From Sphingomonas citri (GTDB taxonomy: Bacteria > Pseudomonadota > Alphaproteobacteria > Sphingomonadales > Sphingomonadaceae): a stretch of DNA of 64,000 nt. Under the pieces are notes generated by a model. It made no database searches. It was given only the letters and a program-made list of their open reading frames with translations, and was not told the origin of the DNA. A program made the position numbers and the translations under genes. The DNA lies in contig NZ_JAHXZN010000003.1 of NCBI RefSeq assembly GCF_019429485.1, positions 186,001 to 250,000 on the forward strand, given 5' to 3'. Below are positions 57,293 to 64,000 of this stretch, piece after piece (position 1 is the first letter of the stretch; the number at the start of each line of letters is the position of its first letter).

Positions 57293-57562
57293 TCAGATTC
57301 CGTTCGACAGGTTGGTGTCGGCGTCGTGCGTGCGCATGTCGTCGGCCTTGTTCTCGCCGGTGGCGCGCACCGCGTCGGCCTTGTTCTCGAGCGCGTCCTC
57401 GGCGTTGTCGGTGGTGGCGTTGTCGGCCATGTCCTCGAGATTGTCCGCGACCGCGTCGGCGTTGGCCTCGATGTTGTCGGCGGCCTGCTCGCGCGGGGTG
57501 GAATCGCACGCGGCGAGCGAGACCAGCCCGAAGGCGGCGACGGCGGTGACGAGCTTCTTCAT
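57293..57562 (-). CDS. Small lipoprotein with Asn/Ala-rich helical repeat
   Basis: An 89-residue protein with a lipoprotein signal (MKKLVTAVAAFGLVSLAAC; lipid Cys 19). The mature part is an acidic helical stretch with repeated ADN/NAxA elements (ADNIEANADAVADNLEDMA, then NKADAVRATGENKADDM), apparently an 11-residue-like amphipathic repeat. It resembles the small surface or stress lipoproteins common in sphingomonads, but I assign no function. GAGGGG precedes the ATG. It is convergent with the glycosyltransferase operon. Confidence 0.8.
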   Translation of the reverse strand: MKKLVTAVAAFGLVSLAACDSTPREQAADNIEANADAVADNLEDMADNATTDNAEDALENKADAVRATGENKADDMRTHDADTNLSNGI

Positions 57563-57723
57563 GTCATTCCCCTCTGGTCGATCCGAAGTCGCGGAAAATA
57601 ATCTCCGACGAATCCGTTTGTTCCACTGTCGCACCGGTCGGCCGCCAGCGCGCGGCGGCGTTACTCCCTCTGCGCCGGTCGCTCTCGCCTCGTACAGGGG
57701 CCACGCACAGGGAGGGGGTTCAC

Positions 57724-60021
57724 CTATGCCGCCGCCTCCACCCGCCCGCCGAGCAGCGCCGCGAGCGCGCCCGGCGGCACTGCGGCGGAGAACAGGAAGC
57801 CTTGCAGCTCGTTGCACCCGGCATGTTCGAGGAAGGCGCGCTGCTCGCGCGTCTCCACCCCCTCGGCGCTGACTGCGAGCCCCATCGCCTGGCCCAGCCG
57901 CACCACCGCCTGGATGATCGCGGCGGCGTCGGCGCTCTCGCCCAGCCGGCGGGTGAAGCTCTGGTCGATCTTGATCTTGTCGACCTCGAACTTGCTGAGA
58001 TAGCCGAGGCTGGAATAACCCGTGCCGAAATCGTCGAGCGCGATGCGGAAGCCGGCGTGGCGCAGCGCCGCCAGTGCGTCGCGCACCCCCTCGTCGTCGT
58101 CGAGCAGGATGCTCTCGGTCACCTCCAGCTCGATCTGCTGCGGGCGCGCGCCGGCGTGGCGCACGATCTCGATCAACTCCGCCGCGATGCCGCGGGCGCG
58201 GAACTGCACCGGTGAGAGGTTGACCGCGATCGACAGCGACGGCCAGGCGCGTGCCACCGCGCAGGCGTCGCGCAAGACCCAGGCGCCGAGCTCGCGGATG
58301 AGCCCGGTCTCCTCCGCGATCGGAATGAAGGCGTCGGGCGCGAGCAGCCCGCGTTCCGGGTGATGCCAGCGCACCAGCGCCTCCAGCCCGATCACGCGAC
58401 TCCCGCCGGCGTTCATGCGCGGCTGGTAGTGGACCATCAGCTCGCGCCGTGTCGCGATCGCGCGGCGCAGGTCGTGCTCGATCGCGCGGCGCGTCTTCAC
58501 GCTCTCGTCCATGTCCTCGGTGAAGAAGCGGTGGCCGTCGCGGCCCTCCGCCTTGGCGCGGTACATCGCGATATCGGCCATGCGCATCAGTTCGGAGCGA
58601 TCGCCGCCGCAGCGCGGGTGGCAGGCGATGCCGATGCTCGCGCCGATGAAGACGTGCGTGCCCAGCACGGTGAACGGCTCGCGCAGTGCCGCCACCATCG
58701 CCCCCGCGAGCGCGCCGACGGCGGCCTCGTCGGCGCGCTCGCTGACCAGCACCGCGAACTCGTCGCCGCCGAGCCGCGCTACCAGATCGCCGACGTCGAC
58801 CAGCGCCTGAAGCCGTGCCGCGACCAGCTGGATCAACTGGTCACCGCCGAGATGCCCGAGCATGTCGTTAACCTGCTTGAAGCGGTCGAGATCGATCAGC
58901 AGAACCGCGCGCACGCCCTGGTCGGGCGCATGCGCGAGCAGCTGGTCGCCCGCATGGTTGAAGGCGGCGCGGTTGGGCAGGCCGGTCAGCGTGTCGTGAA
59001 AGGCGAGGTGGTGCGCCTGCGCCTCTTTGGCCTGGAGCGCGAGATGCGCCGCGTTGAGCCTCGCGAGCGATCGGGCGTCGCTGCGCACCAGCTTGAAGAC
59101 GCTGGCGATCAGCGCGGCGAGCGTGGCCAGCAAGGCGACCAGTGCGGCGAGCGCGCTCGGCGCCATGGTGCGCCACACCTCGGCGCCGGGCCGGTCGGGT
59201 CGCCACAGCAGATATCCGACGCGCTGGCCGCGGCTCGACACCAGCGTCAGCGCCTGCTCGCCGGATGCGTGGCGCGGCGATCCGCTCAGCCGCGCGCCGG
59301 CGACGAGCTGGATGCGCGCCAGTCGCTGGACGAAGCTGGTGTCGAGAAAGCGCGCGCTCACCAGCAGCGGGGCGCCGCCGCGCGGTGCGGGCGAGCCGGG
59401 GTCCTCGGTGATGATCCACATCACGCTCATGATCGCGGGGCGGCCGCCGATCGCGACCAGGTCGGTGGCGTGGATCGCGCGCGGCGAGGTGCGCACGGTC
59501 GAGCCGGCGGGTAGCGCGCGCCCGGGTAGCCGCTCGTGCGGGTTGGGGGAGGCACGTGCCTCGCCGCGCACGGCGCGGACCAGCGGCGTAGCGGCGACGG
59601 CGAGCGCGGCATAGTCGGCGGGGGCGCGTCGCACGCCGTCGCGCATCAGGTAGACCGGGTGACCGTCGCCGGCGAGGATCGCATCGGCGTCGTGCGCGAA
59701 GACATAGCTGAGCCACACGCCGACATTCTCGTCGACCCAGGTCCAGTCGGGCGCGGCCTTGCGCAGCTCGAGCGCCAGCGGCGTCCAGATGCCGACCCCG
59801 GACTGGCTCTGCGCCAGCTCGTCGAGCGCGGCGTCGACCGCGAGTCGCACCTCGCGCTCCTGCCGCTCGATCGAGACGCGATCCGCCTGCGCCGCGGCCG
59901 AGCGCAGCGCCGACACCGCGAAGCCGGTGAGGCCGAGCGCGAGCAGCAACACGGGTGCCACCACCGCGGCGATGAAGCGCGGACCGAAGCGGGCGGACGA
60001 GGGACGATCGCGTGATGGCAC
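57724..60021 (-). CDS. CHASE4-GGDEF-EAL cyclic-di-GMP signalling protein
   Basis: A 765-residue membrane protein. Helix 1 is about 17-38, an extracytoplasmic CHASE4-like sensor 45-285, helix 2 about 287-308. The GGDEF domain (about 335-500) keeps an intact GGDEF at 418-422. The EAL domain (about 510-765) keeps EAL at 547-549, plus VTES, DDFGTGYSS, KIDQSF and EGVET, so phosphodiesterase activity is likely. Both domains look competent, so net direction of c-di-GMP control is unknown. It is monocistronic, divergent from DUF1206. Confidence 0.93.
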   Translation of the reverse strand: MPSRDRPSSARFGPRFIAAVVAPVLLLALGLTGFAVSALRSAAAQADRVSIERQEREVRLAVDAALDELAQSQSGVGIWTPLALELRKAAPDWTWVDENVGVWLSYVFAHDADAILAGDGHPVYLMRDGVRRAPADYAALAVAATPLVRAVRGEARASPNPHERLPGRALPAGSTVRTSPRAIHATDLVAIGGRPAIMSVMWIITEDPGSPAPRGGAPLLVSARFLDTSFVQRLARIQLVAGARLSGSPRHASGEQALTLVSSRGQRVGYLLWRPDRPGAEVWRTMAPSALAALVALLATLAALIASVFKLVRSDARSLARLNAAHLALQAKEAQAHHLAFHDTLTGLPNRAAFNHAGDQLLAHAPDQGVRAVLLIDLDRFKQVNDMLGHLGGDQLIQLVAARLQALVDVGDLVARLGGDEFAVLVSERADEAAVGALAGAMVAALREPFTVLGTHVFIGASIGIACHPRCGGDRSELMRMADIAMYRAKAEGRDGHRFFTEDMDESVKTRRAIEHDLRRAIATRRELMVHYQPRMNAGGSRVIGLEALVRWHHPERGLLAPDAFIPIAEETGLIRELGAWVLRDACAVARAWPSLSIAVNLSPVQFRARGIAAELIEIVRHAGARPQQIELEVTESILLDDDEGVRDALAALRHAGFRIALDDFGTGYSSLGYLSKFEVDKIKIDQSFTRRLGESADAAAIIQAVVRLGQAMGLAVSAEGVETREQRAFLEHAGCNELQGFLFSAAVPPGALAALLGGRVEAAA

Positions 60022-60146
60022 TGCGCAGCTCCTCGCCGTTGCTTACCGCCCGGCCCTCGACAAACCGTTAACGGATGTCAGTGATCCAGGACTAAGAAGC
60101 TGGTTTTCCTACCGGTTTGGCTTGATCGTTGTGGGTCTGCCGGGCG

Positions 60147-60172
60147 GGAACGGTGCGGTGGCTCTGCTGGTT
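60147..60172 (+). promoter_or_regulatory. Candidate EcfG (general stress) promoter
   Basis: GGAAC (60147-60151) and GGTT (60169-60172) are separated by 17 nt, one base from the GGAAC-N16/17-CGTT consensus described for alphaproteobacterial EcfG. It lies 26 nt before the DUF1206 ATG, and the start of transcription would be near 60179. Matched by eye; such motifs also occur by chance. Confidence 0.4.
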
Positions 60173-60197
60173 GACCGAGGACAACGGGGGAACAAAG

Positions 60198-60983
60198 ATG
60201 AACACGGGCGCGCGGTTGACGACACTCACTCGGCTGGGCTTCGCGGTGCGCGGCGCGCTGTACATCGTCATCGCGCTGCTGATCCTGCGGACCGGTCGCG
60301 CCGAGGATCCCGCCGGCGCACTGGCCTATCTGGGTGAGGGCGGCGGGCGGCTGTTGCTCGGCCTCATGGCGGCAGGGTTGCTCGGATACGGCATCTGGCG
60401 CCTCGCCGACGCGGTGCTCGACATCGAGCGGCATGGCAGCGATCGCAAGGGCGTGCTCGAGCGGATCGGCGCGGCGGCGAGCGGCGCGGTGCACCTGTTC
60501 CTCACCTGGCAGGCGGCGCGGCTGATCCAGGGAGTCGCTCGCGCGGGCGACGGGGCCGAGCAGGGCGCGCGCACCGCGCTGGCGCTGCCCGGCGGGGGCG
60601 CGCTGGTGATGCTGGGCGGGGCGCTGCTCGCCGCGGTCGGCGCGGTGCAGCTGGTGAAAGCGGTCAAGGGCAGCTTCCTGCGCTACCTCGATCCCGCGGT
60701 GGCGTCGAAGCCATGGGCGCGCTGGAGCGGACGTGCGGGCTATGCCGCGCGCGGTGCGGTCTTCCTGATCAGCGCTTGGTTCCTGGTACGTGCCGGGATC
60801 GAGGCACGCGCCAGCGCCGCCGCCGGTATGGCGGAGGTGCTCGCCTGGCTGGAGCGTCCGTTCGACGTGGTGGTGGCGCTCGGGCTATTCGGCTTCGGGT
60901 TGTTCGGCCTCATCGAGGCGCGCTTCCGCCGCCTCCACGACGTGCCCGTCGACGGACTGATGCGCCGCGCCACGGCGCGGTGA
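60198..60983 (+). CDS. DUF1206 membrane protein
   Basis: A 261-residue membrane protein with six helices in three homologous pairs. Each pair opens with a RxGxAxxGA-type motif: RLGFAVRGALY (about 12), RIGAAASGAVH (about 88) and RAGYAARGAVF (about 177). This threefold repeat is the DUF1206 pattern. Function is unknown. AACAAAG precedes the ATG at 60198 and no strong Shine-Dalgarno is seen. A possible stress promoter lies upstream (60147-60172). Confidence 0.85.
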   Translation: MNTGARLTTLTRLGFAVRGALYIVIALLILRTGRAEDPAGALAYLGEGGGRLLLGLMAAGLLGYGIWRLADAVLDIERHGSDRKGVLERIGAAASGAVHLFLTWQAARLIQGVARAGDGAEQGARTALALPGGGALVMLGGALLAAVGAVQLVKAVKGSFLRYLDPAVASKPWARWSGRAGYAARGAVFLISAWFLVRAGIEARASAAAGMAEVLAWLERPFDVVVALGLFGFGLFGLIEARFRRLHDVPVDGLMRRATAR

Positions 60984-61013
60984 GCCGCCCTCGATCGTGC
61001 GCGCGCGTCGCGT

Positions 61014-61247
61014 TCAGCCCAGTTTGCGCAGCGTCGCGTCGAGCAGGTCGACGCCGCGCCGCGCGCGCGCCAGCTGCGCCTCCAACTCGCGCTCATAGGC
61101 GGCGAGCTCGGTGATCGAGCGGCGATCGTGCAGCATGGTCGCGACGCGGCGGACGCGGCGCAGCTCGCGGTCCAGCAGTGCGCCGGCCGCGAGCGAGTCG
61201 ATCATGGAAGAGGCGGGGGCAAGCGCGGGCACGTCGGTCTCTCGCAT
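61014..61247 (-). CDS. Hypothetical small helical protein
   Basis: A 77-residue (or 63-residue, Met 15) protein, mostly charged and helical (RELRRVRRVATMLHDRRS, YERELEAQLARARRGVD), likely a coiled coil. No family recognised and no convincing Shine-Dalgarno sequence. It lies between the convergent DUF1206 gene and the divergent reductase fusion. Coding potential rests on codon bias only. Confidence 0.5.
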   Translation of the reverse strand: MRETDVPALAPASSMIDSLAAGALLDRELRRVRRVATMLHDRRSITELAAYERELEAQLARARRGVDLLDATLRKLG

Positions 61248-61397
61248 CGGGGAGCGTCGGGCCTATCCTGCGGATGATGCGCGCAGATGGCGCTTTGTTG
61301 CAGCTTTGTCGCGCGATTGTCGCAGCCGACCCGTTGCGGCGATCCGCGGCGCCCGCCATCATGCGCGTCGCGGGGCCAGGGCGGCGGAGGGCAGACG

Positions 61398-63008
61398 ATG
61401 GAGACGATCGGGCGCGACCTGCGCGAGATGCAGCGCGTGCCGCTCCACCCCGAGCACGTCGCCGCGATCCGCGCCGCCGGGGCCGAGCGCCACTACGCCG
61501 CGCGTGCCTATCTGGTCCAGCCGGGCGACCCGGTCGAGAGCTTCGTCTACGTCGAAGACGGCGAGATCGAGGTGGTCAACAGCTTCACGGGTGAGCGCCA
61601 CCTGCCTTCCACGCTGGGGCCGACCCAGTTCATGGCCGAGATCTCCTTCCTCAGCGGCGGCAGCTGGTCGATGGCGATGCGCGCCGCGCGCGACACGCGC
61701 GTGGTGGAGGTGCCGCGCGCGCGCATGCTCGAGCTGATGGCACACGTGCCAGAGATGTCGGACATCATCATCACCGTGCTGGCGGCGCGGCGGCGGCGGC
61801 AGCTCGAGTCGCACGACAGCTCGCTGGTGCTGCTCGGCGAGGAGCTGGACCGCGGCGTGCGCCGCGTCGCCGAGTTCGCCGCGCGCAACCGCATCCCTTA
61901 TACCAGCCACGCGCTCGGCACTTCCGAGGCGGCGACGGTGGCGACGAGCTGCGCGGTCGACGCCGATCGCCCGGCGGTGATCTTCGGGCGCGACCGGGTG
62001 GTAGCGGATCCCACGCCCGAGAAAGTCGCCAAGCTGCTCGGGCTCAGCCGCGAGTTCGTCGACGACGAGGCGGTCGACGTGCTGGTGGTCGGCGCGGGGC
62101 CGGCCGGCACCGCGGCGGGGGTCTATGCCGGCGCCGAGGGACTGGGCGCACTGGTGGTGGAGGACACCGCGATCGGCGGTCAGGCGGGCACCTCGAGCCG
62201 GATCGAGAATTACATGGGCTTCCCCACCGGCATCTCGGGCGCCGACCTGGTGTGGCGCGGCGAGGTGCAGGCGATGAAGTTCGGCACGCGCTTCGCCATG
62301 CCGCTCCGCGTCGCCGCGCTCGACCGGCTCGACGACGGCCAGTTCTGTGCCACCTTCGACAACGGCCAGCGAGTCCGCGCGCGTGCGGTCGTCGTGGCGA
62401 CGGGGGTGCAATACCGCCGACTGCCGATCGAGCGGCTCGGCGACTTCGAGGGCAGCGGCATCTATTATGCCGCGACCGAGAACGAGGCGCGCTTCTGCCG
62501 CGACGCCGAGGCGATCGTGATCGGCGGTGGCAATTCGGCGGGGCAGGCGGCGATGTACCTCAGCCGGGTGGCGCGGCACGTGCGGCTGCTGGTGCGCGGG
62601 CGCTCGCTCGCCACCTCCATGTCCAACTATCTCACCAGCCGGCTCGAGGCGGATCCGGCGATCTCGATCGACTATGGGGCCGAGCTGGTCGCGGTCCACG
62701 GCGACGACGCGCTGGAGGCCGTGACGATCCGGCAGGACGGCGCGGAGCGCACGGTCGACACCTGTGCCACCTTCGTGATGGTGGGCGCGGCGCCCAACAC
62801 CGGCTGGCTGGAGGGACTGGTCGCGCTCGACGACAAGGGTTTCGTGCTGACCGGGCGCGCCGCGGGAGGCGCGAGCTCCTACGCCACCTCGTGCCCCGGC
62901 GTCTATGCGGTCGGGGACGTGCGCGCGGGCTCGGTCAAGCGCGTCGCGTCCTCGGTGGGCGAGGGGTCGGTGGTGATCTCGCAACTGTGGTCGTATTTGA
63001 ACGAGTGA
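61398..63008 (+). CDS. Cyclic-nucleotide-domain / thioredoxin-reductase-like flavoprotein
   Basis: A 536-residue fusion. The N-terminal cyclic-nucleotide-binding-like fold (about 15-130) has VEDGEIEVV and an ARMLELM helix. A middle segment (about 140-215) with VAEFAARNRIPYTSHALG looks like a thioredoxin-like remnant. The C-terminal part is a thioredoxin-reductase-type module with FAD motif GAGPAGTAAG (232-241), IGGQAGTSSRIENYMGFP, NADPH motif GGGNSAGQAA (376-385) and GVYAVGDVR. The CxxC expected near 358-361 reads AATE, so dithiol chemistry of TrxB type is not possible. It may be a ligand-controlled NAD(P)H oxidoreductase. Confidence 0.88.
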   Translation: METIGRDLREMQRVPLHPEHVAAIRAAGAERHYAARAYLVQPGDPVESFVYVEDGEIEVVNSFTGERHLPSTLGPTQFMAEISFLSGGSWSMAMRAARDTRVVEVPRARMLELMAHVPEMSDIIITVLAARRRRQLESHDSSLVLLGEELDRGVRRVAEFAARNRIPYTSHALGTSEAATVATSCAVDADRPAVIFGRDRVVADPTPEKVAKLLGLSREFVDDEAVDVLVVGAGPAGTAAGVYAGAEGLGALVVEDTAIGGQAGTSSRIENYMGFPTGISGADLVWRGEVQAMKFGTRFAMPLRVAALDRLDDGQFCATFDNGQRVRARAVVVATGVQYRRLPIERLGDFEGSGIYYAATENEARFCRDAEAIVIGGGNSAGQAAMYLSRVARHVRLLVRGRSLATSMSNYLTSRLEADPAISIDYGAELVAVHGDDALEAVTIRQDGAERTVDTCATFVMVGAAPNTGWLEGLVALDDKGFVLTGRAAGGASSYATSCPGVYAVGDVRAGSVKRVASSVGEGSVVISQLWSYLNE

Positions 63009-63034
63009 GAGGGGCGGGCGGAGCGCGTCTTTCT

Positions 63035-63130
63035 CTCATACCGCCCCGGCGAACGCCGGGGCCCAGGTGGGAAGGCCATCGTGATATCTACCAGCGTTCC
63101 CAACGGGACGCCGGCGTTCGCCGGGGTGAG
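63035..63130. repeat. Intergenic palindromic repeat (CGCCGGGG type)
   Basis: A 96-bp imperfect palindrome beginning CTCATACCGCCCCGGCG and ending CGCCGGGGTGAG, with inner CCCAGGTGGGAAG / CTTCCC-like arms partially preserved. It resembles the family A elements in size and place but differs in sequence. It occupies the gap before the hypothetical protein at 63168. Confidence 0.55.
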
Positions 63131-63167
63131 TGCTTTTCGGGGATGCCCACTCACCTCAGCGCGCCGC

Positions 63168-63767
63168 TCACCCCGCGGCGCCGTCTTCCGGCAGGCAGGC
63201 GCGGAGCTGCTCGACGCGGTCGCCGCCGTCACCCCGGGTGAGCACCGAGAGCGCGCGGCAGGTGCGCGCGCCATCGGGCTCGGCCGCGCCCGCGACGACG
63301 AAGCCGTACGCGCCGCCGGGCTGCTGCCACTCGGTCATCTCGCCGCTGCGCAGCGCTGCCGTCACCGCCGCGGCGCGCGAGCTTGCCCCCTCCGACGGCA
63401 TCTCGACCACCGTAGCCGCGACGACGGGCGCCTTCGCCGTCGGCGCGGGTGAGGCGCGGTCGACGGCGCGGGCGACCGGGGTCGCGCGCGGCGGCGCCGC
63501 GACGACGCGGTCGGGCACCGGCACGCTCACCGAATAAGTCGCGCGCGGCGGTAGCTTCGTCGCGGCGACCGCGAGCCCGCCGACGCTGGTCGCGGCCGCG
63601 GCGGCGAGCAGCGCCGGCCACAGCCGCCGGCGCGGGCGGGTCAAGGCGGGCAGCGTGGTCAGCGCCACCTCGCGCGTGATGCGCAGCGGTCCCAGCTCGA
63701 TCGTGGTGCGCCGTACCAGCCCGGTCATCGTCGCCGGCGCAGGTCGCCTGTCAGTCTCGCGTGCCAT
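63168..63767 (-). CDS. Hypothetical membrane-anchored protein
   Basis: A 199-residue protein with a basic N-terminus, one helix (about 51-70, LLAAAAATSVGGLAVAA), a Pro/Ala-rich spacer and a C-terminal domain with two Cys (RTCRALSVL, QLRACLPEDG) that may form a disulfide. The WQQPGGAYGFVVAG stretch may be a conserved core. Starts at 63767 or 63728 are both possible. It looks like a periplasmic protein anchored by its N-terminus; no family recognised. Confidence 0.65.
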   Translation of the reverse strand: MARETDRRPAPATMTGLVRRTTIELGPLRITREVALTTLPALTRPRRRLWPALLAAAAATSVGGLAVAATKLPPRATYSVSVPVPDRVVAAPPRATPVARAVDRASPAPTAKAPVVAATVVEMPSEGASSRAAAVTAALRSGEMTEWQQPGGAYGFVVAGAAEPDGARTCRALSVLTRGDGGDRVEQLRACLPEDGAAG

Positions 63768-63810
63768 CGCGCCACCATCGCGCGCGCGCGATGCGCTGGC
63801 AAGCCGCGGT

Positions 63811-64000
63811 TCAGCCGCGCCGCGCGCGATAGCCCTTGTACCACTCCACCCACAGAGGGATGCCGACCGCGATCGGCGTGGTCGGGCGGAAGCCGAGGTC
63901 GTCGCGGATCGCGGTGAGATCGGCGTAGGTGGCGGGGACGTCGCCGGGCTGCATCCCCTTGTCGATGCGGATCGCCTTCTGCCCGCACGCCTCCTCGATC
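63811..64000 (-). CDS. NAD-dependent sugar-nucleotide epimerase, C-terminus only
   Basis: The last 62 codons of a gene that continues right of the window. The reading frame gives MQPGDVPATYADLTAIRDDL followed by GFRPTTPIAVGIPLWVEWYKGY, the C-terminal signature of the extended SDR epimerases of the UDP-glucuronate 4-epimerase kind. Together with ugd it could make UDP-galacturonate for polysaccharide. The catalytic YxxxK lies outside the window. Confidence 0.8.
   Translation of the reverse strand, partial: IEEACGQKAIRIDKGMQPGDVPATYADLTAIRDDLGFRPTTPIAVGIPLWVEWYKGYRARRG

Noticed and set aside
57563..57723. EcfG promoter for the small lipoprotein (GGAAC on the minus strand)
   Set aside because: A GGAAC is present but no CGTT-like -10 occurs at 16-18 nt.

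Overview
The window reads as chromosomal DNA of a sphingomonad (Sphingomonas-like alphaproteobacterium). It is GC-rich with strong GC bias at third codon positions. Marker content fits: CpdR, SapC, a heparinase gene behind rpe and rsmB, a class I PHA synthase, an aa3-type oxidase, TonB-dependent receptors, and a DUF1674 protein. I see no phage genes, transposases, CRISPR array or rRNA.

Layout. 1-5980: a two-component pair diverges from a heavy-metal RND efflux operon (outer-membrane factor and pump, no membrane-fusion gene), followed by a tiny overlapping ORF and a hairpin. 5992-7500: tRNA-Val, then cpdR divergent from an N-formylglutamate amidohydrolase. 7499-7602 (minus): a probable anti-Shine-Dalgarno sRNA with promoter and terminator. 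7695-13597: cytochrome b561, SapC, a GlcD/D2HGDH-type flavoprotein, a DEAD-box helicase and PPK2. 13883-20336: secreted M3 peptidase, heparinase-rpe-rsmB, DUF1674. 20346-29418: two TonB receptors, each with a similar dyad operator candidate upstream, enclosing a DeoR regulator-MFS-fucosidase locus; the second receptor is coupled to a PepSY membrane protein. 29494-35200: altronate dehydratase, two tandem Tat-type ferritin-like proteins, and a retropepsin-TPR gene broken by a stop and a frameshift. 35625-42582: GMC oxidoreductase with its subunit 3, alaC-type aminotransferase, phaC, PQQ-type sugar dehydrogenase lipoprotein. 42703-50399: LOV-PAS-HWE kinase, SGNH protein, UDP-glucose dehydrogenase, oxidase subunits I and II. 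50596-54390: pyrE-pdxJ-acpS-lepB-AI-2E permease. 54512-57204: membrane protein, DUF2141, glycosyltransferase operon. 57293-64000: small lipoprotein, CHASE4-GGDEF-EAL, DUF1206, a cyclic-nucleotide-domain/thioredoxin-reductase-like fusion, and the C-terminus of a sugar-nucleotide epimerase.

How it fits together. The content is mostly core metabolism with envelope and stress functions: metal export, siderophore-type import, glycan degradation (fucosidase, heparinase-type lyase, altronate dehydratase), uronate-sugar synthesis (UDP-glucose dehydrogenase and the edge epimerase), and light/c-di-GMP/cell-cycle signalling. Several intergenic gaps hold large imperfect palindromes of at least two sequence families. 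The least explained items are the sRNA candidate, the paired receptor operators, the tandem exported ferritin-like proteins beside a decaying protease, and the reductase fusion lacking its redox cysteines. Family names come from reading the proteins, not from database searches.
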